Shown here one piece after another: positions 41,001 to 53,000 of a DNA stretch of 64,000 nucleotides. The stretch lies in contig NW_024037072.1 in the NCBI RefSeq assembly GCF_015706575.1, positions 4,283,001 to 4,347,000 on the forward strand, in the 5' to 3' direction. The translations under genes were made by a program, and so were the position numbers. Position 1 is the stretch's first letter. Each line of letters begins with the position of its first letter. Source of the stretch: Patiria miniata. Taxonomy: Eukaryota; Echinodermata; Asteroidea; Valvatida; Asterinidae. The notes under the pieces were generated by a model. That model was not told the origin of the DNA, did no database searches, and saw nothing but the letters and a program-made list of their open reading frames with translations.

Positions 41001-44000
41001 ATCATTGCAAGACATAAGAAAATGTGCAGAGTTAAAGGTATTTAAGGGAAAATACAACATTTGCAAACATCGAAAAATAAAACTACCAAGTTGTTACGAA
41101 ATACCTTACTAGGATGTTGGTAAATGACATGCTAAAGCATCCTGTAAAATTATGGCACCTGGTGTGAAGCCATTTTCAAGAAAATGGTATATTTGTTTAC
41201 ATTTCCAACGCTGGTCGGCCAACCACCGTTGGAAAAACCTAACTATTTTTCAATTACTGCTCCAAATTTACCATTTTTTTTAGTCTAAATTTTGTTTTGC
41301 TAGCTATTGGTTCCATGTTCATGAACGGGTGCAGGCCAGCTAGACTGGTTCCCTTACCTTACAATTTTCCGGTATTTTTGATCGATTTCATCTTTAGTGG
41401 AGTCAGGGAAACAGACTACTTGAATATTTTTGTTTTTCTTGGTTTTTCCAGCATTTTCGAACACAAAATGTCAAACATGTCAGTGCAACAATATTTGATC
41501 TATTATACTAACCCCCCAAATAGTTCATTTCTGAAAATTACATCAAAAGCCAATGATGTACATTCCCTTTAAGTAAATACATTATTTTAGTGTGTGACTT
41601 TTCCCAGAGCAAACTTTTTATGTGCTTTAATGACAAATACTTTCCATGCTTAGTATAATTTTTTTTTTCCTTTCATTTTCATTTATTAGTTCTCAGGTAA
41701 GAAACCACATAGACACAGAGTACAATACAAACATTTAAGGTAACACACCAGTGTAACAAAAAACAAACAAAGAAACAAACACCCCAACACCCCAACAAAA
41801 ACAATATTGATAACACCCCTGAAGGATTGCCAAAAGTGAACTTAATCACTTTCTGGTGGCTCTTCCTAAAAATGCTATCAAGTACAAAGAAAACAAAAAC
41901 ATACATGTACGTCATATAATCTTATACATGTTTTCTAGTTGAGGTCGTCCTTGATTTAACTCCTGTCCTCATTTCATCGATGATGCTGCACGTGTGTGTC
42001 CTCGCTTTACACCCGCACACACACGTGTTTGTTTACATACGCTATGTGGACATTCCTTTGTTTTCGTGTAGTTAAGAAAACTCGGTACAAAAAATAACTT
42101 TACCTTAAATGTGAAAACTCTTTCAATCCAATTTTTTCCTATGATTCCCTATAGTGTTTCTCTTCATTCTGCCACACATAAACCTAACCCCAAAATGCCT
42201 CTAAAGCTGTTTTCCAGAGAGGTTGAAACGTTATGTGGACACGGCTTAGTCCACATAACATCAACACAACCTGCATTATGTGGACATCTTTTGTTCACAA
42301 GTCCACATAGTGAATGTAAGACAAACTCACCTATACTATCACGTTTGTTTATGATGTAAATTGAGGATTTTCTTTTGTTCCTCTTCCCATATCTTTTGTT
42401 TGTACTCGTTTTCGCAACACCTCTCATGGTTTTGTACACGTTTTCTAATGGAGGTTGTCCTCGATTTGGTTCCTGTCCTCGATTCACCGATGATGTTGCA
42501 CGCGTGTGTCCTCAATTTACACCATAAACAAACGCAAGTATGTCAACTTTGAAATCACAATTCCGGTATTGAGCTACATTTGTAGCATGGCGATTGACAT
42601 GGAGCATCGCAGGCAGTAAGGCACGATTTTACTTTCGCTGTGCTTGCTACACAAACATATACTTTTCCGGCCTCTGTAGGGATGGAAAGCCTGAATTTGT
42701 TTTTTCCAAAACATGAAGAAAAAAAACTGAATTCAGGCTATAGCCTGAAACTGGTGTCCCTGGATGAGGGCAATGACACGCAGGCACCGCGTGCCAGTAC
42801 CAGCCATTCCTCAACGTGTCCTCCCGTTGTGGCATTTCGCGTTGCCCTCCTTTTATTGTGTCGTGAGTTGAGGGACCTCTCTTCTCGTGATTTCCTTGGT
42901 GTATTTTTTCTCTTGTGAAAAGCATATTGAGATGAGATGTAATTTATTTAGCCGGCCTTCCAGGTAAACCAAACTCCCTAGGCCTTTTTGCTAGGATGTA
43001 GCTTCAATTCTGCAAAATCTTCCAATTGGCCTCATGGAAAAATAGCACAAAGCCTCAATCCTGCAAAGTCCTCCATTATTTCTTGAATATTGTCAGTGGA
43101 GGGGTGACCACTGCCTGAATCCTGCAAAATCCTGCCGCAGTGACAGTCAATTATGTTGAGGCTTGGCCAGTGACATCCTGTAGCAGTACAGAGGATTTCA
43201 AGCATACTCCAGGCCTTTATTTATGCATGGCTGAGCCAAAAGAACACAAGGTCCGGCCCAAGACCTTGACAAAGTGCATCCTATAAATCAGTAACGCACT
43301 TTTGCCATGTAACCTCAATCCTCCAAATTCCTCCACTTTGGCAAAGAGGATTTTGAAGGATTCAGGGCAGTTAGGGTTGGCTACACAACTTAAAAAAAAC
43401 TAACAGAGCTGTTGTTTGTTAGTGGAGAAATGTGACCTTTCTTTCTTACAAATCAACAAAGATGACTTTCAATTTTTCCTTGGGATATAGCTCAACTGCG
43501 AGCAATCATCAATAATTCTTTTTTTCCCCAAATACATGTACTGTTTTGTGTTTTTGTGAATATTCTGCTGTCACAGTATAGTATTCAGTGTGAGGCCAAA
43601 AAAATTGTAGGGTCAAAAAAAAAACAAAGACAAACTTGTGTGTTTACGGTTGCCAGACTTCTTGGAATTTTTTAGGCCAAATTGTTGACCTTAAACTTTT
43701 TATTGCAACATTTGGCCATTTTTTTAAAAATAAAATGCAAATATGCTCCGGGGCTTAATTTTGTGTGGTTTTCTGCTTCTGGGGCTTAATTTGTGTGGTT
43801 TTCTGCTTAAAAGCTGCATGAAATTTAGCCCTGGACTCCTTTTAGTGCAGCAAGCAGATTTTGCTTTGGAGGAGGAGGCCCTTAATCTAATGGATGCCAA
43901 GTATACATAGCTGTGAAAATATCTATTTTTATTATTTTTTAACTCTTCTGAGGAAGATGGGAGGGGGGGGGGAGGTGATGGCCCCTTAACCAATATGCCA

Positions 44001-47000
44001 CAGGTTTTAAACAATTAAAACAGTTTGGTAAAAAAAAGCATCACGTTAAAGGTCACAGTAAAAAAAAATACAAAGTTTATACAAAACACTGACAGACAAG
44101 CATTAAAAACTTTCAAAATAATTTTTTTCTACCTACGTACCTGTACCTGGATAATTGTTTCATATACCGGTACCGTAATCGCAGTTTTTTTTTGTCAACC
44201 TGACGTATCTTTAAAAAAAAAAAACACTTTCCATCTTTCTGAGGTGATTTTGATTATCGGTCTTTGATCTCTACCGCGTGCAAAATTTAGAATTGTCACG
44301 TCCATACGATTGCAACCAGCCTGTTAGCTTCTAGGTACTCAACAGATACGACCATTTTCAACACTCAAAAATTATTGCCAAATGTAATTATTGCACGCAT
44401 GCTGGTTTTTCCAATTTTACACTTGATTTGTCATGATTATATATATATATATTTTTGTTGGCAATATCTGTTGGACAGTTCGGAGAATGATTATTTTTAA
44501 CTTACTGGGGCTATTCTTCCGTTTTCTGAGAGGAGAGTTTGGCAGAAAATATCAAATCAGACTTGTTACCCTCGCATTGAAAAGTTCTATTTTAGGAATA
44601 TTTTGTCTTTCATAGCGTATTTGTAGGGAGAGGACTTTTCTTTTAAAGGGAATGTACATCATTGGCTTTCGCTGTAATTCTCAGAAATGAACTAGTTGAG
44701 GGGTTAGTATAATAGAACAAAATATTGTTGCACTGACATGTTTGAAGTTTTGTGTCCGAAAATGCTGGAAAACCCAAGAAAAACAAAAATGTTCAAGTAG
44801 TCTGGTTCCCTGACTCCACTAAAAATGAAATGGATCAATTTATAGATGCCGGAAAATTGTAAGGTAAGGGAACAAGTGTAGCTGGCCTGTACCAGTTCAT
44901 GAACATGTAACCAAAAGCAAACACAAATTGGACCGAAACAAATGGTAAATATGGAGCAGTAGTTGAAAAAATAGTTAGGTTTTTCCAACGGTGGTCGGCC
45001 GACCACCATTGGAAATATATACAAAAATACCATTGTCTTGAAAATGACTTCATACCAGGTGCCATAATTTTACAGAATGCTTTAGACTGTCATTTACCAA
45101 CATCCTAGTAAGGTATTTCGTAAAAACTTGTTAGTTTTATTTTTCGATGTTTGCAAATGTTGTATTTTCACTTTAACCATTTCGCGCCGGGATTATTTTT
45201 GTGGAAAATCAAATTTTCGCATATAAAGGCAAAATTTTCCAGCCAACTTCTGATATACAGCCAAACGCCAAAAACACTGATTCGCAGGAGTCATTTCAAC
45301 ACTAATGGTACGATATTTCTTGCCAAAACCTCATAATGTTTCAATACTCTGGGGTGTGCACTGGAGCGTAAATTGTACAGCAATGGGCCGTGCACAATGA
45401 CCAGTTCAAGATCAACACACGGTCCGCCTCCACAGACTTCACGGACTTTGTGTGTGGGATTAGCGTGTTTAGACGTCACCTGGAGGCGAGTCAAGGCAAT
45501 CTTGACGATAACCCATCAGCCGTGCCCGTGTATAAAAACAGCCAGTGCGTGTTATCACAGCCTCCGACGCGAACTTGTTATCTCCCACAAAAATGTAGTC
45601 TATGGAATGGACGCTTGCAGAGCAAGCATCTGTGATGTGCATGCAGATTCAGCAATTAATTATTATCTGTTACAGATTTGGCAAAATAATTCTCAAGTGC
45701 AGAATGTCTTAATTGGACTCTCTCAAGAAATATGCCACTGTATATTTATTTTTTGTCACCTGACAAAAAAAATAGGAGGATCTTGTAGTGTATTAGAAGT
45801 GCAAAAGCATTTAAAAGACGTCCGGAAAAAGGGGGAAAGTTTCAAATATAAACATTGAATGTGTTGAAATGCACAGGGAGAGCATTTTATAATCATATGA
45901 GATGTGAGCACTTAGACAAGGGAAGCCATGGTTTGAATGACACTCACATTGTTGTTGGGACAATGCAGTCTTAACTCTTCAAATGGAGGAAAAACGGGGG
46001 TTGTGGCCCACCTAAATCCCTCGCAAATGCTGATCACGAAAATACCAAGTCTTAAGCTCTAAACAGGTATTCTGCGGGAGATCATGAAAATTAATCCATT
46101 TCTTAGCTGTTGATGGTAGTATGCGTTTTACAAAGAGGTTTTATCTTTCTGCATTTCATTTATATAATGGGTCTTAGTTTGTTTTTCTGTCAGTTTGTAT
46201 TTTGTTATTGTGTACTACGTACAAGCAGACAAATAAAAAATCCCAAGCAACACAGAAAATTGTGTGTGCGTACGCCTCAGCCAGAAGGTTTTTATTAAAA
46301 AAATGTTGGGTACCGAAATCTGGGCAGCCGACCCATCATACATGCAGCACATTATTATTATCATTAATATCCAAAATTGTGAGGTAAAATTGACTATACA
46401 AGTTGTTTCTTCAGAGGCTGAGACAAAAGTGACTGCCCAGTAATTTTTCCTTCCTGCCTAAACTTTCCACTTCTAGGATGTAAAGAACCAACCCTACTTC
46501 TCATTGGCCCATAGCCAGGCCTTGCCAAGTGTCACAGAACAAGATATCTTATTGGTTGGTTGTCCCTCCAAGCCTTCTCAGCAATTGGTTAAAATTTGTG
46601 GCTGTTGATTGGCTATTCTCCTGTTTACAGGATCTCTCTTTTGTCACAAATTTGTCTATGGGGTTTCATGTACAAAGTTCTCCATAAGAAAGTACAGTAT
46701 GTAATGCATTCACAGTGAGATGTTTGCATGGGGTTAGCCTTCATATTGCACAACACATATACTATAACCAACAGGAGAAGATCATTGCAAATTTGCTGCT
46801 TATAAATAATTTGATCATTTAGTGATAAAATTGAATGTAGGCGTCTGTACTGAAGACGTCACGCTTTGTTTACATGTGTTCTTTCTTATGGGAGCCTGGT
46901 AGGGTCGACGGTTTCATAGCCCCATAGAAAAGTGCACAAGTAAACAAAGTGTGATGTCATCAGTACAGAGGCTTATTAGTATTTAGTACTTAGTAGTATT

Positions 47001-50000
47001 TATTAGTAAGTAATTAGTAATTTTATTCATTTAATACATGTATGCATATTCAGTTTTTAGAGAGCACAGGGAATTAGTCAATTTCTGATGTCAATTGTTT
47101 TTAACTTCTTACATTTGCTGAATAAAAGTCTTCTCTTTATCTTATCTTGAAACTTCAGTGACTAGCGCATGCAGGAAAAACGGTGGTTGCTATAAGCCCA
47201 CCTGATTCCTGTGTAAATGTTGATCACGAAAACACCCAAGTCTTCAGTTGTAAACCGGCATTCTTCGGTAGATCAGGAAACTGAATCCATTTCTACGCTG
47301 TACACGTACATGGTTTTCAACATTGCTGTTTTTTGTTTCTTTAGTTGTCTGCAGTTTCTCTTTGACCAATCTTGGAAATAAACAAATCCCATCCCAAACT
47401 ATTAAGTTAGCTGCTGCGTTTCAACTTTGCTTAATTGTCTGTTTTGTTTTTATGTTTTTCAGAACAAGTAATGGAGCAAACACGCAAGTGACTAGTAGCA
47501 GAGGTCTCAAAACAAGTAGTCAGAACACACAGGCCAACACTGGCCAATCAGGTGAGTGCATTCTTTTAATCAACCAATGAGCAGATACAGATTTTTGAAC
47601 TTCAACCTTCAGTGTTTCAACAAGGTACAGTACTTACGCTCCCAAAATGATGAACTGTTTAATGAAATGAACTGTTAACATTTGGGACAAAGCTGTGTTT
47701 GTAACATTTTTCTGTGTTTGTAACAATTTTGTAATCACTTTTTCTACAAGGCACCATCCTGCCAAAACACAGTGAACCATTAAAAAAAAGACAAAGAATC
47801 GAAAAGAATTTGAAAAGAACTGAAAAGAGTTTAGAACTGAATGACATTGAGCTACGTCATTTCCAGTGTAGTCATACGGTAAATATTATATCAAATCCTT
47901 TAGAATTGTGAAGTGTTTCTACAAAGTGTATGTATCTCCCTGCCCTAAAAACAATGAAACATAAAAAATGAAGCCATAAAAAAGTGATGAAACACATACT
48001 GAAACAAACAAAATTGAATTTAAATGACATAGCTAATTCAGTAATCTTCTGCTGATTAAATCCGCCATAACTGATTATTGAATCTGCCATAACTGTTTAT
48101 CAAATTACCGTCAAATGTTAGACTATAAATACAAGATACTCCCCTGCCCTACATGTAACTGACTTAAAAAAAACAAGAATCTTTCGAAGAAATCATTGGG
48201 AAAAAAATGTGAATTTGTATGACAAAGCTGCATTTATGACGTTGTCTGCTAATTAAACGCTTCATGAGCTCGGCGCCAAAATTGCCACGCTTGTCAGGGT
48301 CCATTTGACACTCTAGACACTGATTGGTGAAACATTTTCCCCACGGGAGCCAGATTTACGATCCGTAGGTTTGCAAACTCTGCGGAGGCAATTGACATTA
48401 AATGCATGCACCTCCGTCCCGGAATGGGTGTTTTTGCCACACGTTCCATTTCATTGTGTCCTGTTTTTTCGGGATGCAGCACCGACTTATTAATCAACGT
48501 GGGATTGGATTGTCACACGTGGGACTGGATTGTACAGCTGAGTAAAGCACGACTGAACATATTAGCCAGGATAGGTGACGCACGTAACCTGCTTGATTGA
48601 CCCTTTATACAAGGGACACTCTCACATTTTTATAAGTCATTGATTGCGGAGCGTTTTCTGCTCTAATGAAGCAATCATTGGGTAATTTCAGGTAGTCTTT
48701 GTTTTGTTGACTACAAGTGATATTTTACTCCTTTTATTTGTGCCCAGAAGTTTTCATTTTTTCATTACAAGAGGATTGCTTTAATTTCTCATAATGGAGA
48801 AACAGTTGCAGAAGGGAGGGAGTTGTAGATAATGTTACAGCCAGATAGGTTAACTTTAGATTTAAGCAATTCTAATTGCAGATCTAAAAATTAATTCCAT
48901 CACTTCCCCCCCCCCCCCCCAGTCCTATTTGGGATCAAAAAAAAATATGTTGCATTTCCTTCTGGATCTTGCATTTCCAAGGTGTATACTCTGCTTTTTT
49001 AAGAAAGTTCCCAGCATGCAAAGCAATAATGATAAATAAGAAATAAAGTTTATTAAAATTAGATTCAAATTGTCTAATATTGGCCTTATTAAAGGGAAGA
49101 TACAACATTTGCAAACATCACAAAACGAAATGATCAGATTGTCACAAAATACCTTACTAGATTGTTAGGGAATGACAGTCTGAAACATCCTGTAAAATCA
49201 TGGCTCCTGGTGTGCTGACATTTTCAAGAAAAATTGTATTTTTCCAACGCTGGTCGGCCGACCAGCGTTGGAGAAAACTGGCTTTTTTTCTCAAAAACTG
49301 CTTGCAAACTCTTTGCTGTAAAAACTGCAAAAACTCTTTTCAATTGATAACACACCTGTGAAGGGGTACAGGCCTGCTAGACTGATTTTCTGACCTCACA
49401 ATTCCCCAAAGTCTATAAATTCTCTGTTTCATCTTCAGTGGGGTCAGGGAACCAGACTACAAGAACATGAATGGTTTTTCTAGTTTTTCCAGCATCTACA
49501 AGCCCAAAACGTGAAACAGGTCATTTTAACAATATTTGCTACAATGTCCTAATCCTCCAAATCCATATATTTATGAAAATTGAAGCAAAAGCAAATGTTG
49601 TACATTCCCTTTAATCAATCCCAATTGCAAAAAAAAAAAAACAAGTTCACCTTAGTGAGATTTCAGATCTTAATAAAGACAATGACAGGCCAGAAATCTT
49701 ATTTCATTGTTTCATCCGACAGTTGAGGCTGGCTTATCAAGTTCATTTGACGAGGATTTCCGGAGAGCCATTCAGTTGTCTCTGCAGGAGTTAGAGTCAG
49801 GCATGGGTAAGTTTCCTCTCCAGATCCACAGATCTCCAGTGTAAACTTCATTTTTTGTTTTACCCTTTAAGCAAATTGTGTTGCCGAGAAAAGTCAGCTA
49901 AGAAACTCACACACAGTGAGAACAATTTTGAGAAAAACAAAGCAGTACCCAGAGATTGTCCACAGATGACCCAGCTGTCGATTGAACATGGGTCTGATCA

Positions 50001-53000
50001 ATACCAAAATCATGTAGTTTACTTTTGTCTTAAGGATTTTTTTTTAACTCATTAATTTTCTAAATTCAGTTGAAAGAGCAAAATTTGCTTCTCATTGTGA
50101 TGTCACTCAGTTTGACATCATGATAATTATACTACAAACACTGTGTGAGCAAAAACTGCTACCTTCACTCTCTTTACCCAAAGACAGTCCCAGAATGGAA
50201 CCTCCTTGATCTTGGCACAAGACGTGCACTGGATGTCAGTACATTCAAAAGTAGGAGAGATTCCATCAACGTACCAAATCTCTCCGCAAAAGCCCATCCT
50301 TTAACCTAATTTGGGACTTGCACACGACCCAACCGACATATGCGACAACCAGAAGATGGTGTTTGTACCTGGTTGAACAGAAACAGAAATGTTTATTGTT
50401 CCCATTTGTTTTCATTTTATTGGGTTGGGTCAAAATTTGGAATGAAGTTTGACATAACCCTGTGTTTAATTCAGTTTGCGATCAGCCCAAATGTTCAGAT
50501 TTTGTCCACAGAAATTATGCATAGATCTGATTGTTTTCTCGATCAGTCTAGACAAAATATTCTCCACAGAAATCATCCTGCCAAATTCGAAGCACGTTTA
50601 GCAGATATTTGAAAAACAATACTCATGTTGAGTACCACGGCGTCTATTGTTTAGATTAGCGGTGATTAGCGCAGAAAGGCCTCGGTGGAAACGGGCAGGG
50701 AAGAATGCCTACCCGTCAGAACGCACATTTTAGTGCTTGGAATGAGACAAGTGGTCCCTGTAAACATTTGCCTCTCGTAGCTCCTTCAGCGCGGTTGCCA
50801 TGACAACCTGAAGCGGGCAAACTGTGCGCGGAGACAGTTTGGGAAACAGACGGCCGGGGAGCAGCTGTTCACATCCTACGTGAGGTGAAAATAAACGCCG
50901 TCTCAGTGCACGCTGCCGCGTGTGTGTCTGCGGCTGTTTGGCCATGATCTTATTACATTTTGTTCATCTGATAATGGAATAAGTCGTAATCACAATGAAT
51001 GGCATTATTGATTGTTTGTGATTGGAATATTAGATTATAGCTCTTTTTTTTTTAATGTGAAAGTATGTCAAAGAACAGGGTGTAATGCTATTTCACAGGT
51101 AAATTTTGGAACAAGTCTATCTACACATTTTTGACAAATACTCATTAAATACCCTTGATTACAGAGGGTCAGCATCTTTAGCCGTTGTTTTGAACACTTA
51201 AAAAGTTAACAGTCACAGAAAGATTTGGATCGTTTAAAAAAAATCTTGACACACAGCACTATACTGAGACAAGGAGGGAATTTCATTTCTATCCCTTACA
51301 ATAAAACACCTTTTTTTCCCCAAATTTGAGAGCTAAGATACATGGCCTCATTTGTAGATGCAGTGATGGCCAGAGGAAAGAAAAGGTGTTCGGTGTGTTC
51401 AATTGACAGCTAAACAAATTTGTTTTGAGGTTTAATTTTTTTTTTTTAAATCGGCATTGAAAATAATTCTTCCCGATCCAAGATCGTCTACTAATGCGGC
51501 GACCTACATGTAAATTAGAAACCATGCTTAAAGTGGAACCAGGCTGGTGCTCAGGTAGTACGTATGCACTCCTGACTCCTTTGACCAATAGAATTACATA
51601 AGGCCAAAACAAAAAGTTGCCGGTTTCTGGTATAGAGCTTGCCCAAAAAGTGGTGCGGCGACGCGGCTTTTTTTTTTGTACCTGATTTTTTTTGCCTCAA
51701 ATGTCAGCTGATGACTGCAAATGGTGCTTGACTAAACTTAGTGCAAATATATGGGAGTCCAGAGAGGCCACATAAAGCTTATTCTCGACCATAACCCCAT
51801 CCAAAAACACGTTAAAATTGTGCAGCAGCAGGATTCCAGTCAAACCAGTGAGTTTGGCGGTTTTGAGACATCGTCTTTCATTGAAAAAAAAACCTTTTTC
51901 ATTTTGCTGACGCGCATGGCTACGGTGACGCGCGCGCGCATACCAGAAACCGGAGACTTTTTTTGTTGGCCTAATGCACGTGCGGCTTGTTGTTTAAGAA
52001 CGTGTGTTGGTTCCACTTCAAAAATGGCTTCTAATTTTGTTGGCCGAATGAAGAATTTTTTCACCAAAGGAAGACATTTTTCAAATACAGAATAGTCCAT
52101 TAATATGCCCAACTAATTAAAGAGCGGACAAGTGCACTGAAGGACAGAAATTAGAGAAGTTTCCAGAATCAATGGACAGATTGTACTCATGTATGCAAGG
52201 ACAAAGCTGGAGAAAAAAACGTGACCCATCCCTCTATTATACAATGTATTTTTGCAAATAGCAATTAGTTTCATACAACACTGGGCTTACATTGATTTGT
52301 GTGTGAATAAACTCCCCCAATCCCTGGCTGGACACTGAAAAGACATCATTAGGAATGTTATCAAAGAAATCTAATTTAGGACTAACGAGAGGAGAAGACT
52401 CAGGCCATCTAATTAATGAGCATCCTTTGTGTGTTGATTACAGTGTATTTATTATAGCATTGTGGTGATTAAGTAACAGCAAAGGCTAGATGTCTTAAAG
52501 GGGTCACAGTTTCAGGTACAAGTCTACAAGACTTAAATGCTAGAAGATCCACAATTTTATCAGAATCGAATCCTTTTTTGTGTGTAAGACTGGCCCTACT
52601 CTAAGAAAAAGAATTTTCAGTTAGAAATCGACAAGACCAAAGGATAGCAATTAGAAAATCCACAATTCGATTAGAACAAGTTTTATTTTATTTGTACGAC
52701 CGTTGCTAACTTAAGAAACAAAAATGATAGTTAGAAATCTACAAGACTTGGCCATTTAGTGACTATAGCGCCCGGAACCACCCTGCCTATTACTCACTGT
52801 AGCGCCTGAAACTGTCCGAGCACTCTATGGTTTATTGATTTTCAGTGAATAAACGCAGTGTAATACAATGTACAGGAGAGTCAAAAATAGCGGAACCTAA
52901 ACTTCCCAAAAGTAAGTGTATTTCATATTTAAAAAAAATGTAACACTAAACATAATAATGACTGGAAAACCAATTTCATAAGCTACTTTAAAATGAAAAA

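Larger units (their letters stand above)
30048..47462 (+). other. Intron 18 (17.4 kb)
   Basis: No exon was found between exons 18 and 19, whose phases join directly. The intron holds many MITEs and SINEs (listed). Unassigned stretches: 30430-31250, 31770-32030, 32440-34355, 34550-35765, 36060-36455, 39590-40640, 43385-44630 and 45180-46830. Some of these (36890-37370, 45370-45660) are GC-rich and look unique. Confidence 0.55.

Noticed and set aside
46490..46620. Cluster of CCAAT/ATTGG motifs as a promoter
   Set aside because: Several ATTGG boxes occur but there is no initiator, CpG enrichment or downstream first exon; it is mid-intron.
51751..52112. ORFs of 114 and 90 codons on opposite strands
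   Set aside because: Both lie in a family E MITE; equivalent frames in the other copies are broken.
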